Source: Acidobacteriota bacterium
Lineage (GTDB): Bacteria; Acidobacteriota; Blastocatellia; Pyrinomonadales; Pyrinomonadaceae
Length of the DNA: 64,000 nucleotides
Direction: 5' to 3'
Assembly: GCA_016715115.1 (NCBI GenBank)
Contig: JADKBM010000004.1
Span: forward strand, 620,001 to 684,000
Positions 17,288 to 25,566 of this stretch are shown here, in pieces. Positions within the stretch are counted from its first letter, which is position 1; every line of letters begins with the position of its first letter. The position numbers and the translations under genes were made by a program. Below the pieces are notes generated by a model. The model was not told the origin of the DNA. It saw only the letters and a list, made by a program, of their open reading frames with translations, and did no database searches.

Positions 17288-18010
17288 TCAAATCGCGCGC
17301 GCGATAGTCAGAACATTGACCTTTCGCGCGCCGTTTTGTTTCAGGGCTTTTGCGCACGTCGAAACGGTTGCGCCGGACGTGAACACATCATCGATGAGCA
17401 GGATCGCCCGTCCTTCAATCAGTTTCGGACGTGTTACGGCAAAGGCCCTTTCGACGGTCAGTTCCCGCGCCCGTGAATCCATTGCCGCGCGATGCATCGG
17501 CGTGTGGCGTACACGTGCAAGGCTCGCAACATCGAGTCGGATGCCGGTGTGTTTTACGATAATGTCGGCCAGAATTTCGGCCTGATTGAAGCCGCGTTCG
17601 ATGCGGCGTTTTCTTGAAAGAGGAATGGGAACGACAAGGTCAGAATCATAGAACGGCGTACGGTCAAAAGCCGCGCACAACATTTCGCACAGACGCCGCG
17701 CGACAAACGGTTCGGACTTCAGCGACAGAACGGACGATGCGAGTGCCTTTTCGTACAAACCGATCGCCATCGCGGCATCGTATGAATGGTCGGCGCATCG
17801 ATGACAGAATGCTTCTCCGGTAGGCGATTCCGGGCGCAGGAATTGCGAGCATTTTCCGCAAACGGTTACGTTGCCCGAAAAAACCCTGGTCTTCCGCCAG
17901 CACGCGTCGCACGCGACGCCGTCAGCATAATTTTCGTTGATATTCCCGCAAACGCTACACGCCTGCGGAAACGCGACGGCGAGGAGTGCGTCATAGATCC
18001 GGTGCAGCAT
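17288..18010 (-). CDS. comF: ComF-family phosphoribosyltransferase-like protein
   Basis: 240 aa. The N-terminal part has paired cysteines of a zinc finger (CSVCG, CDACW, CGKC, CHRC) typical of ComF. The C-terminal ~170 residues are a phosphoribosyltransferase fold with VVPIPLSRKRRIERGFNQAE and the PRPP loop ILLIDDVFTSGAT. In naturally competent bacteria ComF helps take up transforming DNA and interacts with the DNA-processing machinery; the reaction is unknown. It is transcribed leftward, 42 bp after the DksA-like gene. Confidence 0.9.
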   Translation of the reverse strand: MLHRIYDALLAVAFPQACSVCGNINENYADGVACDACWRKTRVFSGNVTVCGKCSQFLRPESPTGEAFCHRCADHSYDAAMAIGLYEKALASSVLSLKSEPFVARRLCEMLCAAFDRTPFYDSDLVVPIPLSRKRRIERGFNQAEILADIIVKHTGIRLDVASLARVRHTPMHRAAMDSRARELTVERAFAVTRPKLIEGRAILLIDDVFTSGATVSTCAKALKQNGARKVNVLTIARAI

Positions 18011-18052
18011 AGATGAGGTGAGTCCAAGCCCGGACAGTTTCTTGAAACGGCT

Positions 18053-18406
18053 CTATTCTTCTTCGAGCAACCCCTTCTCAACCAGCTCCTGACAGCTCAG
18101 ACAATATCGCGCCCAGGGAATGGCGTCCAGACGCTTAGGACTGATCTCCTTGTCGCAATTCTGACACGTTCCGTATTCGTCGTCATCGAGTCTCGTCAAC
18201 GCTTCGTTGATCAGGGTCAACTGTCGGCTTTCGTTCTCCGAAACCGCCAGCATCACGTTCTTTGAATAGTTTCGGACGGCCAGATCAACCGGATCCGGCG
18301 TTTCGGCATCGTCAACCGAAAGATCGTTCTCCTTCAGCTTGTTTATCAAACTATCGCGCTCGGCGATCAGCCGTTCCTTGATTTCATCGAGATTAATTTC
18401 TGTCAT
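18053..18406 (-). CDS. TraR/DksA-family C4 zinc-finger protein
   Basis: 117 aa with an N-terminal coiled coil (residues ~5-75) and a C-terminal zinc finger, CQNC (~83-86) and CLSC (~104-107), in the DksA/TraR layout. Such proteins enter the RNA polymerase secondary channel and adjust transcription, often with ppGpp. The coiled-coil tip acidic pair of DksA is approximated by DDAETPDP, so a true DksA role is plausible. Its ATG overlaps the rlmH stop (ATGA), which suggests coupled translation. Confidence 0.85.
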   Translation of the reverse strand: MTEINLDEIKERLIAERDSLINKLKENDLSVDDAETPDPVDLAVRNYSKNVMLAVSENESRQLTLINEALTRLDDDEYGTCQNCDKEISPKRLDAIPWARYCLSCQELVEKGLLEEE

Positions 18407-18843
18407 TTTTGATACGGAAAACCCTTTATGATTGTAAATGCCCGGTAAAGTTGTTCCAACATTACGACGCGTGCCATCTCGTGCGTAAACGTCAGAAACG
18501 ACAAGGATAAACTATAATCAGCCCTTTCGACAACCGACGATGCCAATCCTTCGGCTCCGCCGATCACAAAACACACTTCCTGAAGACCGCGGTTTTGCCA
18601 TTTTTCAATTTCTTTCGCGAGGTCCGGGGAAGTTACCGAGCGTCCCAACACGTCCAAAATGCAGACGAAATGGCTTTGATTCAGTTTCTCGAGAATTAGT
18701 TTGCCTTCGGTCACTTTGCCGCTGTCCTTGATTTCGACGATCTCGGTTCGCACGAAATGCGACAGGCGAGCAAGATACTTTTCCTGCAGCGCCCGCCAAC
18801 TACTTTCCTTGGTTTTTCCGACCCATATTATTCGGAACTTCAT
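18403..18843 (-). CDS. rlmH: 23S rRNA (pseudouridine1915-N3)-methyltransferase RlmH
   Basis: 146 aa from the ATG at 18843 (MKFRIIWVGKTK); a further upstream start adds an unrelated 23-residue extension. The SPOUT trefoil-knot hallmarks are present: FVIGGAEGL (SAM-binding knot), LSFLTFTHEMARVVMLEQLYRAF and the C-terminal GFPYQK that substitutes for the usual G-x-PYHK. It methylates the helix 69 pseudouridine on assembled ribosomes. It is slightly shorter than the ~155-aa norm. It is coupled to the DksA-like gene by a 4-bp overlap. Confidence 0.93.
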   Translation of the reverse strand: MKFRIIWVGKTKESSWRALQEKYLARLSHFVRTEIVEIKDSGKVTEGKLILEKLNQSHFVCILDVLGRSVTSPDLAKEIEKWQNRGLQEVCFVIGGAEGLASSVVERADYSLSLSFLTFTHEMARVVMLEQLYRAFTIIKGFPYQK

Positions 18844-19102
18844 AGCGTGCGAAAGATCGAGGATATGATTTGCCGGCATCCAATTCAAACACAGTTGATT
18901 TTCCGCACGCAAGCGGATGATGCGAGTTAATCCGACGGACCGCGAAAAGCGATTCAGTCAGATGTGAGGATTCCCCTTTTCCGAAACCTCGAGGCATTCC
19001 TCTGCGCTCGTAAACCGTTGCCGTACTGCAACTTAGTTGATTTGCAATAAAGGCACGCTGATTGCAAAGATCATTTGCGGCATTGAGCTTTCGGGCGATC
19101 GA

Positions 19103-21856
19103 ATGAGTTATCAGGAGTTTCAGGCGGCGTCAGCCTCCGATACAGGCAAACAAATCGACGGATTCGCGTTCTTGTCGGAAGATGAGGCTCTGTCATTGCT
19201 CGAGTCCGGGCGTGACGGACTTGATGAGAAAGAAGCCGAACGCCGTTTCGCATTGTTCGGGGCCAACCTTCTTCCGAAGGGCGCGAAGCGCGCCTGGTAT
19301 TTTGACCTGGCGCGAGATTTCACCCATTTCTTCGCGCTGATGCTCTGGTTCGGGGCAGCGTTGGCTTGGTTCGCCGGACTCCCGGAACTCTCTTGGGCGA
19401 TCATCATCGTCATTGTCGTCAACGGCGTCTTCAGTTTCTGGCAAGAGTATCGGGCAGAACGAGCCGCCGAAGCGCTGCAGGCACTTCTTCCGCACCAAGT
19501 CACCGTGCGGCGCGACGGAGATCACAAGATCATTCCGGCCGAAAATGTAGTCCGCGGCGATATTCTGGTCCTTTCTGAAGGTGAGACGATCCCCGCCGAC
19601 GCGCGATTGATCAAGGCAGAAAAATTAAGGCTTAACCTCTCGTCGCTGACCGGCGAGTCGAAGCCGATTCCGCGCACTACCATCGCGCACGGAAAGCACG
19701 ATCAACCGCTCTCGGTCTTCCCGAATCTGGTTTTTGCCGGAACGTCCGTTTCGAGCGGCCGTGGTGAAGCCGTTGTCTTCTCGATCGGCGCCGCGACGGA
19801 ATTCGGGCGTATCGCGCAACTGACCCAAGAGCAAACGAAAGGACTGAGCCCGCTCGAGAAGGAACTGCAGCGGGTAATGCGTTTCGTCACGGTTCTCGCG
19901 GTCGGTCTCGGCGCCGCCTTCTTCGTACTCGGCGTAATGTTCGGCGGACTTTCCCTACCGGTCGCGTTCATTTTCGCGATCGGGATCATCGTCGCCAACG
20001 TCCCCGAAGGACTCTTGCCGACGCTGACTCTTTCACTCGCGATCGGCGTGCGGCGAATGGCGCGGCGGAGGGCTTTGGTGAAGCGCCTTTCGGCGGTCGA
20101 AACCCTCGGCGCGACGACCATTATTCTGACCGACAAGACGGGAACCCTAACCGAGAACGAAATGACGGTTCGCGAATTATGGGCCGACGGCAAACTGACA
20201 AACGTTGAAACAAACACCAAGGAATCGCAAGCTTCCGGGCCAACGTTCGAGGTGCTTCGAACCGGCGCGCTGTGCTGCGACGCCCATCTCGTTCCACCGC
20301 CCCCCGGAAGTCGAAAGTGGACCGTGATCGGTGACCCGACCGAGGCGGCGATTCTCGTCGCGGCCGCCAAATTCGGCTTGACCGAAGATCGTTTGAAGGT
20401 ATTCGAACGGATCGCCGAACTCCCGTTCGATTCGGTGCGCAAGCGTATGTCCACGATCCAGTCGATTGACGGCGCGACCATCGCGTGCGTTAAAGGCGCG
20501 CTCAACGAAATGCTCCGATTCTGTACCAAGATCAGTTGGGGCGGCGAGGAAGTGGAGCTCACGTCAGATCTCCAGGAAGCCATCCAGGCGGCTCACGATT
20601 CTCTCGCGCAGAAGGGCCGGCGCGTACTGGCGGTCGCGCGGCGTGAGTTGAACTCCGATGAACCAAGGTACGACGGCGAATGGCGAGGATCCGACGTCGA
20701 ACGGAATCTGACCTTTCTGGGACTCATCGCGATGGAAGACCCGCCGCGACCGGAAGTCGCCGCCGCCATCGCTCTTTGCCGCAAGGCCGGAGTCCGGGTC
20801 GCGATGATAACCGGCGACGACGGGCTGACGGCGGCCGCGATCGGGCGCGAGATCGGTCTCAACGGCGATACGCCGACAATCATCACCGGCGAGCAGATCG
20901 ATCGGATCGACGACGTCACGCTGACCAAACTGCTGACGCAATCCGACGTCCTCTTCGCGCGGGTCTCGCCGGAACATAAACTCAAGCTGGTCCAAACCTG
21001 CCAGAAACTCGGAGAGGTCGTCGCGGTTACCGGCGACGGCGTCAATGATGCGCCGGCGCTGCGAAAGGCCAACATCGGGATCGCGATGGGGGCGACCGGC
21101 ACCGATGTCGCGCGCGAGGCGTCCGATATGGTGCTGACCGACGACAATTTCGCGAGCATTGTCGATGCCATCAGCGAAGGCCGCGCCGTATATGACAACA
21201 TCCGGAAATTCATCGGCTACGTTTTCGTCAGCAACGCGGCCGAGATGATTCCGTTCGTAGTCTTTGTTATGTTCGGAGTTCCGTTGCCACTGACGATAAT
21301 GCAGGTGCTCGCGGTCGATGTCGGAACCGACCTTCTGCCGGCTCTCGCGCTCGGCGCGGAGCAACCGGGACAGGAGGTGATGGAACGTCCGCCGCGCAAA
21401 CAGAGCGAGGCACTGCTTAATTCCGGGATACTGATCCGCGCGTACCTCTGGCTCGGATCGATCGAAGCGGCGCTCGCACTTGCGGGTTACTTTTTCGCGC
21501 AATTTCTTGCGGGTTGGCGTCCCGGCGGCGAGTTCGTTTCGAGCGGGACCGTTTACGTGACGGCGACGACGGTCACGTTCGCCGGCATCGTGATGGCGCA
21601 GATCGGCAGCTCCTTCGCCTGGCGAAGCGAACGGCAGTCGATCTTCAGTCTTGGATTCTTCAGCAACCGCCTGCTCTTGTGGTGCATTGCGGCGGAAATC
21701 GGCTTGATGCTCGCACTGATCTACACCCCGCCGTTGCAGAGGATCTTTCAGATGTCTCCGCCAACGCTCGAACATTGGATGATGATCGGGACATTCGGCG
21801 TCGTGCTGCTCTTGCTTGAGGAATTGCGAAAACTCATCGCACGCCGCTGGTTATAG
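19103..21856 (+). CDS. P-type cation-transporting ATPase, P2-type (Na,K-ATPase-like)
   Basis: 917 aa from the ATG at 19103; a TTG start at 19037 would add 22 residues without a better ribosome binding site. It has an N-terminal cation-ATPase domain, TGES actuator loop (~183-186), IVANVPEGLLPT in helix M4 (~297-308), phosphorylation site DKTGT at Asp344, and TGDGVNDAPALRKA in the hinge. The M4 motif VANVPEGLLPT follows the pattern of Na,K/H,K-ATPases (P2C) rather than the IPEGLPA of SERCA-type pumps, suggesting monovalent cation export. There is no beta-subunit gene nearby. The last 6 bp overlap the end of rsfS on the other strand. Confidence 0.9.
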   Translation: MSYQEFQAASASDTGKQIDGFAFLSEDEALSLLESGRDGLDEKEAERRFALFGANLLPKGAKRAWYFDLARDFTHFFALMLWFGAALAWFAGLPELSWAIIIVIVVNGVFSFWQEYRAERAAEALQALLPHQVTVRRDGDHKIIPAENVVRGDILVLSEGETIPADARLIKAEKLRLNLSSLTGESKPIPRTTIAHGKHDQPLSVFPNLVFAGTSVSSGRGEAVVFSIGAATEFGRIAQLTQEQTKGLSPLEKELQRVMRFVTVLAVGLGAAFFVLGVMFGGLSLPVAFIFAIGIIVANVPEGLLPTLTLSLAIGVRRMARRRALVKRLSAVETLGATTIILTDKTGTLTENEMTVRELWADGKLTNVETNTKESQASGPTFEVLRTGALCCDAHLVPPPPGSRKWTVIGDPTEAAILVAAAKFGLTEDRLKVFERIAELPFDSVRKRMSTIQSIDGATIACVKGALNEMLRFCTKISWGGEEVELTSDLQEAIQAAHDSLAQKGRRVLAVARRELNSDEPRYDGEWRGSDVERNLTFLGLIAMEDPPRPEVAAAIALCRKAGVRVAMITGDDGLTAAAIGREIGLNGDTPTIITGEQIDRIDDVTLTKLLTQSDVLFARVSPEHKLKLVQTCQKLGEVVAVTGDGVNDAPALRKANIGIAMGATGTDVAREASDMVLTDDNFASIVDAISEGRAVYDNIRKFIGYVFVSNAAEMIPFVVFVMFGVPLPLTIMQVLAVDVGTDLLPALALGAEQPGQEVMERPPRKQSEALLNSGILIRAYLWLGSIEAALALAGYFFAQFLAGWRPGGEFVSSGTVYVTATTVTFAGIVMAQIGSSFAWRSERQSIFSLGFFSNRLLLWCIAAEIGLMLALIYTPPLQRIFQMSPPTLEHWMMIGTFGVVLLLLEELRKLIARRWL

Positions 21857-22279
21857 ATCTTTCGGGATCTCAACTTGCCGCGCGTCGCGCCACAAGCGTT
21901 CGAGATCGTAAAAATCACGGGCGTTCTTCTCGAAAATATGAACGATGAAATCGCCGTAATCCATCAGGACCCACTCGGCTCCCGAATAGCCTTCCGTGCG
22001 AACTGGGCGCCGGTTGAGTTGTTTTCGAAGCTGCTCGTCGATCTCGTCGATGATCGCCTGAACCTGACGCTGATTGGCGCCGGTGGCAATTATGAAAAAC
22101 TCCGTGAAGCTGACTACCTCGCGCAGATCGAGCGCGATCATATCGAACGCTTTTTTCTCTGCGGCGCAATGAAGCGCCAGCTTGACCTCTTCGTCAAGCT
22201 CCGAAAACGGCGTCGGCGTCTGCGCGATCTCGACCGTGACCGTTTCGTGGTGCAGTGTTTTTTCCTTTAATTCTTCCAT
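21851..22279 (-). CDS. rsfS: Ribosomal silencing factor RsfS
   Basis: 142 aa. The conserved core begins after a ~28-residue leader: KAFDMIALDLREVVSFTEFFIIATG, ANQRQVQAIIDEI, GYSGAEWVLMDYGDFIVHIF and YDLERLW. It binds ribosomal protein L14 and blocks subunit joining when nutrients are short. Its ATG overlaps the nadD stop by one base (TAATG in transcript direction), a common rsfS/nadD arrangement, so the pair should be translationally coupled. Confidence 0.94.
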   Translation of the reverse strand: MEELKEKTLHHETVTVEIAQTPTPFSELDEEVKLALHCAAEKKAFDMIALDLREVVSFTEFFIIATGANQRQVQAIIDEIDEQLRKQLNRRPVRTEGYSGAEWVLMDYGDFIVHIFEKNARDFYDLERLWRDARQVEIPKDL

Positions 22280-22956
22280 TACTTATAAAGTTCGTACTTT
22301 TCGATGTAATTTGCAACCTCGATCGGAACGCCTGCACGCCATTCGGACTTGCCGTCGCGCACCATTTGACGTATCTCCGTTGCCGAAATGTCGATTTGAA
22401 CCGAACCGTTGAAATAGATCTGAGTTTGGGGATCGGTTGTTTGCGAGGCCCGATCCGCGTTGCCGCGAAGATCGACAATGCGGTTTCTGATCGTGTCGGT
22501 GACGTGTCCGACGCCGATCTCGTAGTCGGGGCGCGTGACGACGATGATGTCGACGATCGTCAGAACCGTCTCCCATTCGCGCCAGGTCGTGATATCGGCC
22601 CACGAGTCCGCCCCGATCACGAAAAAGATGCGCGTATCCGTCAATTCGGACTTGAGGCGGGTCAACGTTTCCACCGAGTACGGGCGCTCCGGCAGATCGA
22701 GTTCCATCTTTGAGACCGTGATTCTCGGCTCATCCTTTGTCGCAAGCGCGAGCATCGCGAACCGGTGGAACGCCGACGTCGGCTTTTTGTCGCGTTTGTG
22801 CGGCGCATGGAACGCCGGAACGTAGACGAATTCGTCGAGTTCGAATTCTGTGAGCAGAGCGTGCGCGATCGCGAGGTGGCCGTTGTGCGGCGGATCGAAC
22901 GAGCCGCCGAAAAAGGCGACGCGACGCTCCGAAGTGTTACTGATCAACGTTGTCAT
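22279..22956 (-). CDS. nadD: Nicotinate-nucleotide adenylyltransferase
   Basis: 225 aa from the ATG at 22956. The nucleotidyltransferase signature FFGGSFDPPHNGHLAIA lies near residue 15, followed by VYVPAFHAPHK, RFAMLALAT, FVIGADSW and the C-terminal DISATEIRQMVRDG (the ISxTxxR motif). It makes deamido-NAD from nicotinate mononucleotide and ATP. A farther upstream ATG would overlap the neighbouring gene by 56 bp and is less likely; the chosen start still overlaps it by 20 bp. Confidence 0.94.
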   Translation of the reverse strand: MTTLISNTSERRVAFFGGSFDPPHNGHLAIAHALLTEFELDEFVYVPAFHAPHKRDKKPTSAFHRFAMLALATKDEPRITVSKMELDLPERPYSVETLTRLKSELTDTRIFFVIGADSWADITTWREWETVLTIVDIIVVTRPDYEIGVGHVTDTIRNRIVDLRGNADRASQTTDPQTQIYFNGSVQIDISATEIRQMVRDGKSEWRAGVPIEVANYIEKYELYK

Positions 22957-23251
22957 TCTCCAGCAAGGCGCGAAAATGCGCGCAGACTTCAAGCAGGATC
23001 TCGTCCGGACATTTCGGGTCGCGTACGAAGAACCAATAGTCGCCGAATTGATTGTTGACCGAGAACCGGTGTCCGCGATAGTCGAAGTCGAGCCACATCT
23101 CGACTACTCCGTCGGTGATAAATTCAGTGATCTCGACGCCTTCGAGCTTTTCGGCGTGATCCGCGAACTCATCGAAGAACACCGCTTCCGGTAAATCGGC
23201 GAAATGCCGCGAGCCGTCGTTCATTCTCAATTCAAACAAATCCTTGATCAT
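22937..23251 (-). CDS. Conserved-looking small acidic protein of unknown function
   Basis: 104 aa, acidic and soluble, with many aromatic residues (MWLDFDYRGHRFSVNNQFGDYWFFV) and no signal peptide. It overlaps obgE (20 bp) on one side and nadD (20 bp) on the other, so it is embedded in the obgE-nadD-rsfS run and is almost certainly translated. I recognise no domain. The alternation of short beta-type segments and a C-terminal helix suggests a small alpha/beta fold. A role near ribosome maturation or NAD synthesis is only suggested by context. Confidence 0.7.
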   Translation of the reverse strand: MIKDLFELRMNDGSRHFADLPEAVFFDEFADHAEKLEGVEITEFITDGVVEMWLDFDYRGHRFSVNNQFGDYWFFVRDPKCPDEILLEVCAHFRALLENDNVDQ

Positions 23252-24281
23252 CGTGCTGCTCGGTCAATTCAATCTCGTTGCGCTTGATCTCCTCAAGCCG
23301 CCGGGCGACGACGGCGACAAGGTCTTTCGTGCCCTTTCCGGCGACGGCCGAGATCTCCAGAAACGCTTTGCCGTCTTCGGCGGCCTTCTTCCGCAGGTTT
23401 TCGAGGCGTTCAGGTTCATCGAGGGCGTCGAGTTTCGTCGCCACGACGATCTGCGGGCGGGCCGCTAGATCAGCGTTGTAGTTCGCAAGTTCGCGGTTGA
23501 GAATCTCGTAATCCGAGACCGGATCGCGTCCCGAGATCGACGAAACATCGACCAGATGGAGGATCAGTTTCGTCCGTTCGACGTGGCGCAAGAAACGGTC
23601 GCCGAGCCCCGCGCCCTCTGACGCGCCTTCGATCAATCCGGGAATGTCGGCAACGACGAACGTCTTGAAATCACCGAGATCGACAACGCCGAGGTTCGGT
23701 TCGAGCGTCGTGAACGGATAATCCGCGATCTTCGGCTTCGCGGCGGAGATCACCGAAATCAAAGTCGATTTTCCGGCATTCGGAAATCCGACAAGTCCGA
23801 CGTCGGCGATCAATTTCAATTCAAGCTGCAGTTCCTTTTCATCGCCGGGCCGGCCGGTATAGTGAAACTTCGGCGCGCGGCGCGTCGGCGTCGCGAAATG
23901 CGAGTTCCCCCAACCGCCCTTGCCGCCCTTGGCCGCGCGAAAACGTTGACCGGCCTCTGTAAAATCATAGATCAGATCACCCGATTCGACGTCGAAGATC
24001 TGGGTTCCGACGGGAACCCTGACGCACGCGTCGCCGCCGTCCTTTCCGTGGCGGTTCGAACCTTCGCCGTGGCGTCCGCGCTCGGCCTTGTGTTCGGGGT
24101 TGTAGCGCAGATGAAGCAGCGTGTTGAGTCCCTCGTCGGCTTCAAGCCAGACGTCGCCGCCCTTTCCGCCGTCGCCGCCCGAAGGGCCGCCACGCGGAAC
24201 GAATTTTTCGCGGCGAAACGCCGTCACTCCGTTCCCGCCGTCTCCGGCCTTTACTCTGATCTTCGCGCGGTCAATAAACAT
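23232..24281 (-). CDS. obgE: GTPase ObgE
   Basis: 349 aa from the ATG at 24281 (MFIDRAKIRV); 12 more upstream codons are open but fall outside the family start. The glycine-rich Obg domain spans ~1-158 (GDGGNGVTAFRREKF, GGPSGGDGGKGGDV). The G domain follows with G1 GFPNAGKST, switch I YPFTTLEPNLG, G3 DIPGLIEGA, TKLD and a SAVAGKG loop. It acts in 50S assembly and stress signalling. The C-terminal extension after ~335 is short. It is the first gene of a run with a small unknown gene, nadD and rsfS. A 38-bp tandem array starts 30 bp upstream of the ATG. Confidence 0.95.
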   Translation of the reverse strand: MFIDRAKIRVKAGDGGNGVTAFRREKFVPRGGPSGGDGGKGGDVWLEADEGLNTLLHLRYNPEHKAERGRHGEGSNRHGKDGGDACVRVPVGTQIFDVESGDLIYDFTEAGQRFRAAKGGKGGWGNSHFATPTRRAPKFHYTGRPGDEKELQLELKLIADVGLVGFPNAGKSTLISVISAAKPKIADYPFTTLEPNLGVVDLGDFKTFVVADIPGLIEGASEGAGLGDRFLRHVERTKLILHLVDVSSISGRDPVSDYEILNRELANYNADLAARPQIVVATKLDALDEPERLENLRKKAAEDGKAFLEISAVAGKGTKDLVAVVARRLEEIKRNEIELTEQHDDQGFV

Positions 24282-24310
24282 AAGCTCTAATTGTAGACGA
24301 TTCAAGGGAA

Positions 24311-24693
24311 ATTCCAAGTCATTCGAAGATTCCAGAGCAATTCCAGGGATTCCAAGTCATTCGAAGATTCCGGAACAATTCCAGGGATTCCAAGTCATTC
24401 GAAGATTCCCGAGCAATTCCAGGGATTCCAAGCCGTTCGAAGATTCCAGAACAATTCCAGAGATTCCAAGTCATTCGAAGATTCCAGAACAATTCCAGGG
24501 ATTCCAAGTCATTCGAAGATTCCAGAGCAATCCCGGGGATTTCAAGTCATTCGAAGATTCGAGAGCAATTCCAGGGATTCCAGGTCAATTTCAGGATTCC
24601 AGAGCAATTCCAGGGATTTCAAGTCAATTTTAAGGTTCCAGGGCAATTCCAGGGATTCCAAGTCATTCGAAGATTCCAGAACAATTCCAGTGG
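24311..24693. repeat. Tandem array of ten 38-39-bp units upstream of obgE
   Basis: Units begin at 24311, 24349, 24387, 24425, 24463, 24501, 24539, 24577, 24616 and 24655; eight steps are 38 bp or close and the 24577 and 24616 units are 39 bp. Each unit reads roughly ATTCCAAGTCATTCGAAG followed by ATTCCAGAGCAATTCCAGGG with point changes. Internal ATTCC elements recur about every 12 bp, so the array itself grew from a shorter motif. Because 38 is not a multiple of 3, ORFs through it are artefacts. There are no spacers, so it is not CRISPR. Confidence 0.93.
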
Positions 24694-24778
24694 CTTCTTC
24701 AAGCGTGCGGAGCACGCGAACTTACGATTGCACCACGTGGAGCGGAGTTGCTTCCACGGCTTTTTCCGACAGCCTTCT

Positions 24779-24898
24779 TGAATCTTGGAATCGGCTTGGA
24801 ATCCTGAAATCGGCTTGGAATCTTTTTAAGTCGGCTTGGAATCCTTGGAATCTGGAATCTGGAATCTGGAATCTGGAATCTCTTCTGGAATCTGGAAT
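24779..24898. repeat. Short GGAATCT / GGCTTGGAATC repeats
   Basis: After the 38-bp array, the motif TCGGCTTGGAATC recurs (24790-24845) and then degenerates into a run of 7-bp TGGAATC units (24836-24898). The composition echoes the ATTCC core of the 38-bp array in inverse orientation, so the two tracts could pair as an imperfect hairpin. No gene is visible between 24694 and 24905. Confidence 0.8.
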
Positions 24899-24904
24899 TT
24901 CCGC

Positions 24905-25392
24905 AACAAAATCGAAGACCGCGCCGATTTCTCAGCGCGGCCTTCGATTTTTTTGGCAACTTTCAAATGTACACCCTACTCGCTGCCGTTTTTTGTATAC
25001 CGAACATCGTTCAACGGAGAACCGATTCCGGTCAGCAATTCTACTTTGCTTTCGCATTTCGCGCCTCGTCTTTCGATCCGGCTTGCCGCTAGGTTTTTGT
25101 TGTGGTGGCTTTTCCTCCACCGCCGGTTACGTTCCCGGCAACGAGGCCTGCCGACTTTCGCCTGCAGACGACTTTCGCTCCTCTCCGGTGGTTCCTTGCC
25201 GTCGAGCGCCTTCCGTTTTTATCCGGATGGCCTGAGTTCGCCTTTCAGCTCCCTCGCGAGCCAAGCCTTTCGGCTTCGATCCAGGGCGTAATAGCAACTA
25301 GTTTCCGTTTTCGCTGCTCTCGAATCGGTGCGTCACCGCTCCGCTCGCCTCTCCCTGGGCCGGTCAAAATGCCCGTAAGCAATCTCGACTAT
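24905..25392 (-). ncRNA. Candidate ~490-nt structured non-coding RNA, copy 1
   Basis: The region shared with copy 2 is 98-99% identical yet carries no consistent reading frame (a 1-nt indel at ~25325 between copies). Read on the minus strand it is full of short stems closed by GAAA: AAGCC-GAAA-GGCTT, TGC-GAAA-GCA, GGC-GAAA-GTC. It also has stems such as GCCGG/CCGGC, CGGTG/CACCG, GGTGG/CCACC and ACCG-GAAT-CGGT. A sigma70-like promoter precedes it and a strong terminator follows. I tested it by eye against RNase P RNA, tmRNA, SRP RNA, 6S RNA and group II intron domain V and found no match. The class is unknown; the transcript ends are estimates. Confidence 0.65.
24908..24951 (-). terminator. 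Terminator of structured RNA copy 1
   Basis: On the minus strand a 17-bp stem (arms at 24932-24948 and 24911-24927, with G-U pairs) is capped by a GAAA tetraloop (24928-24931) and followed by TTTTGTT. The plus strand also ends in a T run, so it may work both ways. It sits just past the region shared by the two RNA copies. Confidence 0.75.
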
Positions 25393-25566
25393 GTTTCCAG
25401 TCTACTCCCCTTTTTTTTCGAGTCAAGTAGAAAATACTTGAGGTTTTACCCCCTAAATTGACATTTCTTTTCGCCACCTGTGGATAAGTTTTCCGCAGCC
25501 CTGTGGAAAAGATTGTGGAAAACTTCGTAACAGTCTTTGACGCACTACTTACTGCTGGACGAAGCA
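24961..25566. repeat. 606-bp direct repeat, copy 1 (matches 43029-43633)
   Basis: The two copies differ at about seven substitutions and one single-base deletion. They lie in the same orientation 18.07 kb apart, and contain the candidate RNA, its promoter and a DnaA-box-like cluster. They bracket the permease, RHS-tail and propeller-protein segment. Confidence 0.93.
25399..25426 (-). promoter_or_regulatory. Promoter for structured RNA copy 1
   Basis: Minus strand: -35 TTGACT (25426-25421), a 16-bp spacer containing an A-run, and -10 TAGACT (25404-25399). The same sequence is present, unchanged, upstream of copy 2 (43493-43466). Confidence 0.5.

Noticed and set aside
24311..24693. Possible CRISPR array
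   Set aside because: Repeats are directly tandem with no unique spacers, units themselves vary, and no cas genes are present.
24905..25392. RNase P RNA, tmRNA, 6S RNA or group II intron
   Set aside because: None of the diagnostic conserved cores could be found, for example the GAGGAAAGTCC-type P4 strand or an intron domain V.
24836..25461. Plus-strand ORFs of 119-151 aa inside the duplicated block, and minus ORF 24932-25120
   Set aside because: The two copies differ by a single-base indel and the frames are not conserved between them; the structured-RNA signal on the minus strand explains the sequence better.
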